64,000 nt of DNA from Rubritalea squalenifaciens DSM 18772 (lineage in GTDB: Bacteria; Verrucomicrobiota; Verrucomicrobiia; Verrucomicrobiales; Akkermansiaceae): assembly GCF_900141815.1 (NCBI RefSeq), contig NZ_FQYR01000003.1:930001-994000 (forward strand). Direction: 5' to 3'. Made by a program: the position numbers and the translations under genes. Shown in pieces: positions 26,631 through 33,948 of this stretch. Under the pieces are notes generated by a model that worked only from the letters and a program-made list of their open reading frames with translations, was not told the origin of the DNA and ran no database searches. Numbering within the stretch: the first letter of the stretch is position 1; every line of letters begins with the position of its first letter.

Positions 26631-26698
26631 GCTGTATTTGAGTTTTTAAAGCTACTCTACTTCGCCGCCCTGCTGATGTTCACGCAGGGCTTTTTTTT
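26582..26698 (+). promoter_or_regulatory. Candidate transcription attenuator upstream of rtcB-like gene
   Basis: Three pairings can be read. Hairpin A is CGTGC (26607-26611) with GCACG (26617-26621). Antiterminator B is GCACGGGC (26617-26624) with GCCCTGC (26667-26673): seven pairs with one bulged C. Terminator C is GCCCTGC with GCAGGGC (26684-26690) plus T8. A excludes B, and B excludes C. An outer 8-bp stem, AATACAGC (26582-26589) with GCTGTATT (26631-26638), encloses A. A ribosome at the leader stop codon would cover the B segment and permit C; one stalled at the Arg codons would free B. The pairing is read directly; the regulatory function is inferred. Confidence 0.5.
26667..26698 (+). 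terminator. Rho-independent terminator upstream of rtcB-like gene
   Basis: GCCCTGC and GCAGGGC form a perfect 7-bp stem with a 10-nt loop, followed by eight T residues. No ordinary gene ends here, so it terminates either a short leader transcript or a small RNA of roughly 120-150 nt. Confidence 0.88.
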
Positions 26699-26707
26699 GC
26701 CCACCCC

Positions 26708-26741
26708 GTTCTCTTGGAGAGAACACACGATCTAACAGATC
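26708..26741 (+). promoter_or_regulatory. Two small hairpins in the rtcB-like 5' leader
   Basis: GTTCTC/GAGAAC (26708-26724, 5-nt loop) and GATCT/AGATC (26729-26741, 3-nt loop) lie between the terminator and the start codon at 26761. No Shine-Dalgarno sequence is obvious before the ATG. They may stabilise the mRNA or control translation; the function is not known. Confidence 0.35.
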
Positions 26742-26760
26742 ACCTCTTTTAAAGATTTAT

Positions 26761-28299
26761 ATGATTACCAAACAAACACTCATCAATGCCGGTTGGGCGG
26801 ACACAGCAGAACTCGATTCCGTTCACCAGCATGCTCTGGATCTGATCAACGAAAAGCAGATCACAGACGAAAAATACCTGCTAAAACTCCTGAAGAAGAA
26901 ATTCCCGGATACTCATGGTGCTCTTACCATGAGAAGCTCCCCTGCGCCTCTCGCGATAGCCGTGGAGGCGGATTCCAAGGAGGCTGAGAAGAATTTGGCC
27001 AAAGCCATTTCCCAAATGACCGAGCTGCTCAAGTGTCCGGTCGTGAAAGCCGGTGCCCTCATGCCTGATGCATGCCCGTCAGGAAACGAAGCTGCTAGCT
27101 TTCCCGTGGGAGGAGCCATCGCTGTGGAGAACGCAATCATTCCGGCTGCGCATTCTTCGGATATCTGTTGTTCCCTGCATGCCAGCTTCTTCCATAGTTC
27201 TTTACCAGTACAAGAACTGATGGACCACCTCAGTCGGTCCACAAGGTTTGGTCCAGGTGGACGGGCTCCTCAGGACATGGTGTATCATCCTGTCTTGGAT
27301 GAAGCGGTCTGGAACAATCCTTTCCTCAGAAGGCTTCAGGACAAGGCTGCCGTTCACATTGCAGATCAAGGAGATGGCAACCATTTTGCCTTTCTTGGTG
27401 AAATGAAATGCACACCCGAGTTGCTTTCGACACTTCAAGAGAATGGTCAGAGTAAACTGGCTGATAACCTCTCCAAGTATGAATCTATGAAAGTACTCGT
27501 GACTCATCATGGCTCCAGAAGCCTCGGAGCCACTGTATATACCCGAGGTCTGGAAGCTGCGGTGAAACACACAAGAAAGTTCGCGAAAGGCATCCCAGAA
27601 GAAGCCGCGTGGGTCTCCATGAATACGAGAGAGGGTCAAGAGTATTGGGATGCCCTCCAGTATCTATCAAGATGGACCAAGGCGAATCACGAGACCATTC
27701 ATCACCTGTTTCTGAAAAGTATCAGTTCTGAGCTGATCGACTCTGTAGGTAATGAGCACAACTTCGTGTGGCGGGAAGATGATCTCTACCTCCATGGTAA
27801 AGGAGCCACCCCAGCTTGGTCCAGTAGTGATGAGCATCCCCTGCTCGGACTTATTCCCATGAGTATGTCCTCACCCATTTTGCTGACCTTGGGAGCCAAT
27901 AATCAGGATTATCTATCCTTCTCACCTCACGGTGCTGGCAGAAACCTCTCTAGAAGAGGCCTACTGCGTAGGTATGAGAGGAAAAGGCAAGGCGTCGATA
28001 CGGAGAGAATGAAAGCGGACATAGCATCAGCCACCCACAGCATCGATGCCCGGTGGTACCTCGGCTTGCCCGATATCACAGAGACACCCCTCGCCTACAA
28101 AGATCCGGCCCAGATCAAAGCCATGATGAGCAAGTATGGTCTGGCTAACGTCATTGCCGAAATCACGCCCCTGGGATCGATCATGGCTGGACGTTCACCA
28201 AAATTCGAAAAGGAACTCACCCCGAAACAGCTACGCCAAATGCAACATCGTGCCGACCGACGCAAAGCCCGACAACGCAACTGGCAGGACGAGATGTGA
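26761..28299 (+). CDS. RtcB-family RNA ligase
   Basis: A 512-residue member of the RtcB family, which joins RNA 2',3'-cyclic phosphate (or 3'-phosphate) ends to 5'-OH ends using GTP and Mn2+, and repairs cleaved tRNA. Conserved landmarks in order: GGAIAVENAIIPAAHSSDIC (metal Asp/Cys), DQGDGNHFAF (Asn of the GNHF motif), VTHHGSRSLG (metal His), GNEHNFVWRE, and SPHGAGRNLSRRG, whose His is the expected guanylylation site. It is about 100 residues longer than E. coli RtcB and has a basic C-terminal tail (MQHRADRRKARQ), so it belongs to a divergent subfamily. It sits behind a candidate attenuator and before three chaperone genes. No archease, PrfH, Rsr or RtcR gene is adjacent. Confidence 0.88.
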   Translation: MITKQTLINAGWADTAELDSVHQHALDLINEKQITDEKYLLKLLKKKFPDTHGALTMRSSPAPLAIAVEADSKEAEKNLAKAISQMTELLKCPVVKAGALMPDACPSGNEAASFPVGGAIAVENAIIPAAHSSDICCSLHASFFHSSLPVQELMDHLSRSTRFGPGGRAPQDMVYHPVLDEAVWNNPFLRRLQDKAAVHIADQGDGNHFAFLGEMKCTPELLSTLQENGQSKLADNLSKYESMKVLVTHHGSRSLGATVYTRGLEAAVKHTRKFAKGIPEEAAWVSMNTREGQEYWDALQYLSRWTKANHETIHHLFLKSISSELIDSVGNEHNFVWREDDLYLHGKGATPAWSSSDEHPLLGLIPMSMSSPILLTLGANNQDYLSFSPHGAGRNLSRRGLLRRYERKRQGVDTERMKADIASATHSIDARWYLGLPDITETPLAYKDPAQIKAMMSKYGLANVIAEITPLGSIMAGRSPKFEKELTPKQLRQMQHRADRRKARQRNWQDEM

Positions 28300-28321
28300 C
28301 ATTATTACACGTCATAATGTC
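28298..28321. repeat. Inverted repeat overlapping the rtcB-like stop codon
   Basis: GACATTAT (28298-28305) and ATAATGTC (28314-28321) are perfect 8-bp arms with an 8-bp centre. The left arm includes two bases of the stop codon TGA. It precedes the true terminator by 20 bp and could be an operator for the Hsp20 operon or an RNA 3'-end structure. Confidence 0.45.
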
Positions 28322-28340
28322 GCAGCGACCCATATTTGTC

Positions 28341-28366
28341 ACACCTAGAAGCTAGGTGTCATTTTT
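28341..28366 (+). terminator. Rho-independent terminator of the rtcB-like gene
   Basis: ACACCTAG pairs with CTAGGTGT across a 3-nt loop, then T5 after two bases. It overlaps the first codons of the longest possible Hsp20 frame (from 28356), which argues for the later Hsp20 start. Confidence 0.85.
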
Positions 28367-28493
28367 GATTCATTCTAATTTTCCTTATAAACAAGGGATT
28401 TTGAGAGCAAAACCGCAACCTTCCACTATTGGCATTCAAGCTGCATCTATGTTTTCAGAATCAGAACATTCTAAATACGAAATCAATAAAACC

Positions 28494-28877
28494 ATGAGAA
28501 CAGTATCACCATTCGATCAAAGCTTTTTCAATAGCATCAACAGCATCCTCAATGATGCCTTCGGAGAATTCAACCTGACTCCTGTGCAGGAAGATTACCA
28601 GATATTCTCCACTCCAGAGGGGTGGAGTATCCGCACCGATCTTCCAGGCTTCGAGAAGTCCGAGCTCTCCCTCCATTTCGAGGACAACGCGCTCCACCTC
28701 AGGGCGGAGAAAGCTCCAGAAGCTGAGAGCAAGCGCCCGGCTGTGGAGCATCGATTTGCCCTGGGCGAGGAAGTCGACACTCAGGGAATCTCCGCGAAGT
28801 TAGAAAACGGAGTTCTGGAAATCACCTTGCCACGTAAAGAAGCCGAGAACCTCAGCAAGCAAATCGAAATCCTTTAA
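28494..28877 (+). CDS. Hsp20/alpha-crystallin small heat-shock protein
   Basis: A 128-residue small heat-shock protein that holds unfolding proteins in a refoldable state. The alpha-crystallin domain runs from DYQIFSTPEGWSIRTDLPGF through LENGVLEITLPRKE; NGVLEITLP matches the conserved A-x-x-x-n-GVL-x-hydrophobic pattern, and the tail carries IEIL (an I-x-I-type anchor). The frame is open from 28356, but that region contains the previous terminator and has no Hsp20-like sequence, so I start at the ATG at 28494. A second Hsp20 gene follows after 38 bp, suggesting an operon of two small heat-shock proteins. Confidence 0.88.
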   Translation: MRTVSPFDQSFFNSINSILNDAFGEFNLTPVQEDYQIFSTPEGWSIRTDLPGFEKSELSLHFEDNALHLRAEKAPEAESKRPAVEHRFALGEEVDTQGISAKLENGVLEITLPRKEAENLSKQIEIL

Positions 28878-28915
28878 TACCAACTAACTATCAAACTTAA
28901 ACTTTAAGAAAAATC

Positions 28916-29344
28916 ATGAGCAACGAAGAGATCACCAACAAGCAAGAGTCCGTGGATACTGCATGCAGCAACACTCAGTGCTGTGAGCTTGAAAAAAGCC
29001 ACCAGTCAGTACCGAGCATCACTCAACGCGCTCAGTTCCATATCAACGAGAATGAAACGGGACTGGCCCTTGAAGTGGATCTCCCCGGGGCCTCCAAGGA
29101 ATCCGTGAAGATCACCTCTGAGAACAACCAGCTCAGTATCACTGCTGAGAGGAATCCATCCTACCCTGAGGACTGGCAGCTTCTTAACGACAGTGCTAGG
29201 GCTACCCAGTACAGACTGAAGCTCAATCTCAGTGACAAACTGAATCTCGCTGCCACCAAGGCAACCTTCCAAAATGGAGTCCTCCTTATGGAGATTCCCC
29301 GACGAGAAGAAACCTTGCCGCGCGAAATCGACATCCTGAACTAA
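28916..29344 (+). CDS. Second Hsp20/alpha-crystallin small heat-shock protein
   Basis: A 142-residue Hsp20 paralogue. It has a polar N-terminal arm with a Cys cluster (TACSNTQCCELEK), then an alpha-crystallin domain (ENETGLALEVDLPGASKESV to FQNGVLLMEIPRRE), and ends with REIDILN, an I-x-I-type motif. Pairs of adjacent but divergent Hsp20 genes often make hetero-oligomers. The Cys-rich arm is unusual for the family and could give redox response or metal binding, in keeping with the Hsp33-like chaperone gene that follows. It is co-oriented with and close to the first Hsp20 gene. Confidence 0.88.
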   Translation: MSNEEITNKQESVDTACSNTQCCELEKSHQSVPSITQRAQFHINENETGLALEVDLPGASKESVKITSENNQLSITAERNPSYPEDWQLLNDSARATQYRLKLNLSDKLNLAATKATFQNGVLLMEIPRREETLPREIDILN

Positions 29345-29373
29345 TATCACTTTTTCATAGTAGGTGTGATGGG

Positions 29374-29443
29374 GGCCGGGTGTAAGGGTTTTCGCCCGGC
29401 CAGATTTCCCACATTCTCTCACGAGGATGTGGGAAACTTTTCT
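29374..29443 (+). terminator. Tandem hairpins after the Hsp20 pair
   Basis: A GGCCGGG/CCCGGCC hairpin (29374-29401) is followed immediately by TTTCCCACAT/ATGTGGGAAA (29405-29436, 10-bp stem, 12-nt loop) and then CTTTTCT. The second is a reasonable terminator for the Hsp20 operon. Both lie upstream of the Hsp33-like gene. Confidence 0.65.
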
Positions 29444-29587
29444 TTACCCGACCGCAGAGACACACCACTTTATCCCCGCACCGGAAACACAGGATCTTCC
29501 CTACTGCAAAGAAAAGTTCTGTTCATTCCGCCTCAAACGCGCCACACACCCGCTCAACAAGCACTCATCCTAGACCATTACAAACCA

Positions 29588-30346
29588 ATGGAAGCTGTAG
29601 AAGAATTTACCAAAATCGAATCCATTTTCGTACGCCACCGCAATGCGCTGCTGGTGCGTGGTCAGTTTACCCCAATTTTTACCGACTATTACCTGCACCT
29701 GATGGATCTGAAGCTACGTCACAAGGAAGACCTTGATCAAAAGCTCAAGGACCTCTTGGCTCTGCTGACCCTGCATATGACTGCTCGCCCATGGGCAGAG
29801 ACCATTGCTTGGACGGTCAATCTGCGTGCTCCTCGCGTAAATTTCTTTGTCACCGGTGGCTCAACCCAGGAGAACATCACAGGCAACCTCTTCACCGAAA
29901 ACATCAAGGAAGCCGACAGAAACATTCTCTATTCCCAGACCATCGTCCCTAGCTCAGAAGGCCGCAAATCCACTGTCGAGCTGGATAGCAATGACCCGTT
30001 CGAGTGGCTAGAAACCTACTACACTCAGAGTGAGCAGCGACCAGCCCGCGCATTCCAGCTTAAGGATGAAAACTACGCCATTATCGCAGCACAACCTGAT
30101 TGTGATTACGAATGGCTGGAATCCCTCAATGCCGAAGATGTGGAAAAAATAATGGAAACCGAGGAAACCAAAGTACTGGAGACTCGCAAGTTCCGCTTCT
30201 TCTGCGGTTGTAGTGTAGAGAAAATCCTCCCAGCATTAGCCGCCTATAAAAACAACAAAGAAGCCCTCTTCCACGGAGATCCGGCTATCGAGGTAAGCTG
30301 CCCACGTTGTGCAGCCAAATACATCGTTACCCCAGACATGCTTTAA
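29588..30346 (+). CDS. Hsp33-like redox-regulated chaperone
   Basis: A ~252-residue protein whose C terminus has the Hsp33 zinc-site layout: FFCGCSVEKIL (Cys 206 and Cys 208) and VSCPRCAAKY (Cys 238 and Cys 241). In Hsp33 these four Cys residues bind zinc when reduced and release it on oxidation, which activates holdase activity. The N-terminal part (RNALLVRGQFTPIFTDYY, PRVNFFVTGGSTQENITGN) agrees with a divergent Hsp33 core. The frame extends to 29366 through two hairpins, so I chose the ATG at 29588. It follows two Hsp20 genes and an RNA-repair ligase, pointing to a stress-repair cluster. Confidence 0.8.
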   Translation: MEAVEEFTKIESIFVRHRNALLVRGQFTPIFTDYYLHLMDLKLRHKEDLDQKLKDLLALLTLHMTARPWAETIAWTVNLRAPRVNFFVTGGSTQENITGNLFTENIKEADRNILYSQTIVPSSEGRKSTVELDSNDPFEWLETYYTQSEQRPARAFQLKDENYAIIAAQPDCDYEWLESLNAEDVEKIMETEETKVLETRKFRFFCGCSVEKILPALAAYKNNKEALFHGDPAIEVSCPRCAAKYIVTPDML

Positions 30347-30388
30347 ACTATCACCCCACTCCCTCGGTCTAGCAGGGAGATACAAAAA

Positions 30389-31642
30389 ATGAAACAGATT
30401 GCTGAAACATTCGCACAATACGTTCTACCAACCTACGGTAGATTTCCACTGATTCCAGAAAAGGGCAAAGGCTCCTATCTCTGGGACTCTGAAGGAAATA
30501 AATATCTCGATTTCTGCACTGGCATCGCCGTGTGCTCCATCGGCCATTGCCACCCACGCCAGGTGGAAGCCATCCAGAAGCAGGCTGCCAACTTACTTCA
30601 CTGCTCTAACCTCTATCAGATTCCGCAGCAGGCGGAACTGGCTAAAGTTATTGTTGAGGATTTCGTCAAACTTCCCGGGAAGATCTTCTTCTCCAATTCA
30701 GGCGCTGAATCCAATGAGGGGCTAATCAAGCTTGCACGCAGATTTGGCAATGCTTTCCCCGCTGAGGATGGCAGCCCAAGACATGAGATCATCACCTTTG
30801 GAAAATCATTCCACGGTAGAACAATGGCTACACTGACAGCTACAGGTCAGGAGGCCATTCAAGAAAACTTCTTCCCTCTCGTTCCAGGAGCCAAATACGC
30901 GATCTACAACGATCTTGAGTCTGTAGAGAAAGCCATTACGCCACACACGGCGGCCATCATGCTGGAACCGATTCAAGGTGAAGGCGGCATCTTTGCAGCC
31001 ACCCCGGAATTCCTGAGAGGTCTCAAAACATTGTGCGACAAACATAATCTCCTCCTATTCTTCGATGAGATTCAAGCTGGCTTTGGAAGAACAGGAGAGA
31101 CCATGGCGTGGCGCTCCATAGCACCAGAGATTGAGCCAGACGGCATCTCCTGGGCAAAAGGCCTCGGTGGCGGCTTCCCAATCGGCGCTTTCTGGTCATC
31201 CGATCGCAAGGTCACCGGTTCTGACGTCAGTATCTCTTCTCTGCTCGGTCCTAAATCACACGGCACTACCTACGGCGGCAACCCTCTGGCCAGCACCGCA
31301 GCACTTGCCGTACTCAACGAGATCAAGGATGCTGAACTCTGTAAGAATGCTACACAGCGTGAGGCTCAGATCCGCACAGAGGTAGCTGGCTGGGTCATGC
31401 CATGCCTCAAAGAACTCAGAGGCAAAGGCCTCATGCTGGGCTTTGGCCTGCATGCAGACCAGATGAACATCCCTGAAGGATCCACCGCAGCACTCCACAT
31501 AGTCAATACTCTCATGAGTAAAGGAATTCTGACTGTACCCGCTGGTGCCGAAACAGTACGCTGGCTACCTCCGCTCAATGTCAGCGAAGACGAAGTCTTC
31601 GAAGCCCTTCAGACCATGAAGGAAGTTCTCCAAAACGCCTAA
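30389..31642 (+). CDS. argD: Acetylornithine aminotransferase
   Basis: A PLP-dependent class III aminotransferase of 417 residues in arginine biosynthesis, interconverting N-acetylglutamate semialdehyde and N-acetylornithine. Key stretches: LDFCTGIAVCSIGHCHP near the N terminus, FFSNSGAESNEGLIKLAR, EPIQGEGGI, LLFFDEIQAGFGRTGE (PLP Asp), and SWAKGLGGGFPIGAF (Schiff-base Lys). These fit ArgD better than ornithine or GABA aminotransferases, though some ArgD proteins also serve lysine synthesis. It begins 42 bp after the Hsp33-like gene, has its own strong terminator, and stands apart from other arg genes. Confidence 0.9.
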   Translation: MKQIAETFAQYVLPTYGRFPLIPEKGKGSYLWDSEGNKYLDFCTGIAVCSIGHCHPRQVEAIQKQAANLLHCSNLYQIPQQAELAKVIVEDFVKLPGKIFFSNSGAESNEGLIKLARRFGNAFPAEDGSPRHEIITFGKSFHGRTMATLTATGQEAIQENFFPLVPGAKYAIYNDLESVEKAITPHTAAIMLEPIQGEGGIFAATPEFLRGLKTLCDKHNLLLFFDEIQAGFGRTGETMAWRSIAPEIEPDGISWAKGLGGGFPIGAFWSSDRKVTGSDVSISSLLGPKSHGTTYGGNPLASTAALAVLNEIKDAELCKNATQREAQIRTEVAGWVMPCLKELRGKGLMLGFGLHADQMNIPEGSTAALHIVNTLMSKGILTVPAGAETVRWLPPLNVSEDEVFEALQTMKEVLQNA

Positions 31643-31649
31643 TCATCTA

Positions 31650-31678
31650 TGTGCCAGCCATCGCTGGCACATTTTTTT
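31650..31678 (+). terminator. Rho-independent terminator of argD
   Basis: TGTGCCAGC pairs with GCTGGCACA across a 4-nt loop and is followed by T7. Confidence 0.92.
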
Positions 31679-31896
31679 ACCTCTGACTAGCCACCTAGTC
31701 CGGTGATATGCGTATTCAATCTTTTGAATGACAAGCCCTCATATACTCAGTCGATGCGAAACTAGCCTTTTCTCTAGGATCATGAACCACTTGCGACTGG
31801 ACACCAATTGACAGCTCAAGGTGCGCATGACGAAATTTGACCAGCTGTAATATTTTTTGCAATAGCATCGTACAGGATTTGTACTAATCTTACACC

Positions 31897-33915
31897 ATGC
31901 TTCGCACACTGCTCTCCATTGCCTTGCTCTCATTTGGCACACAAAGCCTTCTCGCGGTCCCCACACCGGAACAACTTCTTAGGAATCAGACTCACAGCTA
32001 TATCAATGAGTCCAAGCTTCCTGAGTCCGCGGAATCCAAGGAATTCGCCACCCTCCTGTCCAAAACACCAGAATGGCAACGTGAACTCTGTGACTCGGGC
32101 CCGGTAGAAGACGCAGCCAAGACAGTCCAAGTATTGTTCGACATTTGGAAAACAGACAAAGAGCTGGTCAAACGCCCTATCGACCGTGCCATGGCCACAG
32201 CTTGCGCGCTCGAAGGCGGCCATTTCGACTGGAATAGCGAGGCCATGCTCGAGCGCTATGAATATTTCCGAGACAAGTGGAATCTAGGTCTGCTCAATAT
32301 CATGTACAAAGACCTGACGGTGTTTGAACGCCGCTATCTGGCACATGGAGTTCAGCACCGGCACCTCAACGGTTTGGAATCCATGGAGTACCAAAATACC
32401 GAGGTATGTCTTCCCGCTGAGCGCTATACCGGTGCCTGCTGGTATGCACGGTGGATTTTACTCAATCCTTTCGGCGACACCATTCACGGCCCACTCTATT
32501 ACCAACCCTACCGAAACAGCTGGACCAATGCTGCGGAAATGATTCGCAACATCGGTGGCGTCTGCGGCTCTCTCTCCAATTTTGGCGCTGCTGCAGCGAT
32601 CGCCAATGGCGTTCCAGCGATCACCATGGGTGAACCTGGACACTGTGCCTACACGGTAATGATCAAGCATAACCAATGGCAGCCAGCTTACTCCCTCTCT
32701 TGGAAACGCGGTATCCACCGCCCATTTTACGGTCAATCCTCATGGGGCTGGCATGTGCTTACCAACAGAGCCATGGCAGACACGAAGGATGTTTACGCTT
32801 CAGCGGACATCAGACGCTTGGCGATGGACTACGGCAAGAAAAAGCTCACTGGCAAAGCACTGGAAACGATCGCCATTGCACGCCGCAAGTATCCTCTCGA
32901 TTGGCAGAACTGGCAAACTTCTGCAGAGCTAATGAATGAACTCAACGGACCTACCAGCCAATGGCAGGAGCTTCATCAAGACACCCTGCAATTACTCGCC
33001 AGCACTTCACCCGAAGCCGCTTGGACCTTGCTCGACAAGTATGTCTATAAACACGTTCTCCCTGAAGGTAAGGACAAGGCGGACGACCGAGAAAGAATTC
33101 TCCTCGCCTACCAAAAGTCCATCTCTGGCTGGGGCGTCGCCCGCTGGGAATACGACCGCGCACTCAGCAAGCAAATCAAGCTACTCGCTGGAGACAAAAA
33201 CCTGGAAGACCAATTTGCGGTTTCCTGCTTTGGGGCACACGTCAAAGAAAACACCCTGACCCCAGTCATTCTAGAACACCAGCTTTCCCGCATCGGTAAG
33301 GACGACGACCGACGCTCACAATTTATCGCCTCGATTGGCAAAGGACTCAGCAAGGGCAAAGGTGATGACTTCAACAATGTCATCGATACTCTTGCCAAAA
33401 AGATCCTTCCGGATGCGGCTAAAAATGGCGACAAGTCCACGTTCCAGTTCATCGGCTCCCTTACCAAGAAGGTTTTCAAGCCAACAGAAATTTCACCTGA
33501 GAAATTCCCTGGCGTCCTGCTTTCATCTGGCGGCACCTTTACCATTGATGAGCCAGGCAATCGCTGGGACAACCCAGCAAGACACTGGGGTGTTATCGAG
33601 GAACATGGTGGCGATTTCCACACTGGAAGTAAGAATCCTCATGCCACCATACAACTTGGCAACTACGGTCTCCTCTCTGGGGTTACTATCGTCACCCGAG
33701 GTGGCCACATTGGCCGCCTGAATGGAGCCATCTTAGAGACATCCCTGGATGGCAAGGAATGGACAACCGTGTATACCTTCTCGAATGTGAAACGCGTTAA
33801 TCGCATTCCTTTGGCTGACAAAAAAATCGAGGCGGGATACGTCAGAATCAGTCACCCCAACAAGCAGCATCTTCACTTTGAAAAATTCCACGTCTACGGA
33901 AAGAAGATCAACTAA
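31897..33915 (+). CDS. Exported transglutaminase-like protein with discoidin domain
   Basis: A 672-residue secreted protein with a signal peptide (cleavage near SLLAVP). Residues ~190-300 resemble a papain/transglutaminase-like fold: GGVCGSLSNFGAAAA supplies a candidate nucleophile Cys 223 and EPGHCAYTVM a candidate His 249. After a helical middle part, the last ~110 residues (HWGVIEEHGG to FEKFHVYGKKI) form an F5/8-type (discoidin) domain, with TIQLGNYGLLSGVTIVTR and LETSLDGKEWTTVYTF. Such domains usually bind carbohydrate. The next gene also ends in a discoidin domain. Likely a secreted peptidase or transglutaminase targeted to a surface polymer; this is inferred from the fold-like motifs. 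Confidence 0.65.
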   Translation: MLRTLLSIALLSFGTQSLLAVPTPEQLLRNQTHSYINESKLPESAESKEFATLLSKTPEWQRELCDSGPVEDAAKTVQVLFDIWKTDKELVKRPIDRAMATACALEGGHFDWNSEAMLERYEYFRDKWNLGLLNIMYKDLTVFERRYLAHGVQHRHLNGLESMEYQNTEVCLPAERYTGACWYARWILLNPFGDTIHGPLYYQPYRNSWTNAAEMIRNIGGVCGSLSNFGAAAAIANGVPAITMGEPGHCAYTVMIKHNQWQPAYSLSWKRGIHRPFYGQSSWGWHVLTNRAMADTKDVYASADIRRLAMDYGKKKLTGKALETIAIARRKYPLDWQNWQTSAELMNELNGPTSQWQELHQDTLQLLASTSPEAAWTLLDKYVYKHVLPEGKDKADDRERILLAYQKSISGWGVARWEYDRALSKQIKLLAGDKNLEDQFAVSCFGAHVKENTLTPVILEHQLSRIGKDDDRRSQFIASIGKGLSKGKGDDFNNVIDTLAKKILPDAAKNGDKSTFQFIGSLTKKVFKPTEISPEKFPGVLLSSGGTFTIDEPGNRWDNPARHWGVIEEHGGDFHTGSKNPHATIQLGNYGLLSGVTIVTRGGHIGRLNGAILETSLDGKEWTTVYTFSNVKRVNRIPLADKKIEAGYVRISHPNKQHLHFEKFHVYGKKIN

Positions 33916-33948
33916 GCTCTCTTTCAATCACACAAACCATACTCTCCC

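Noticed and set aside
26571-26640. tRNA-like structure upstream of rtcB
   Set aside because: The stems do not make a cloverleaf and no T-arm consensus is present; the leader ORF with alternative hairpins explains the region better.
29366-29587. N-terminal extension of the Hsp33-like protein
   Set aside because: This in-frame stretch covers two hairpins behind the Hsp20 operon and reads as low-similarity sequence; the ATG at 29588 is the better start.
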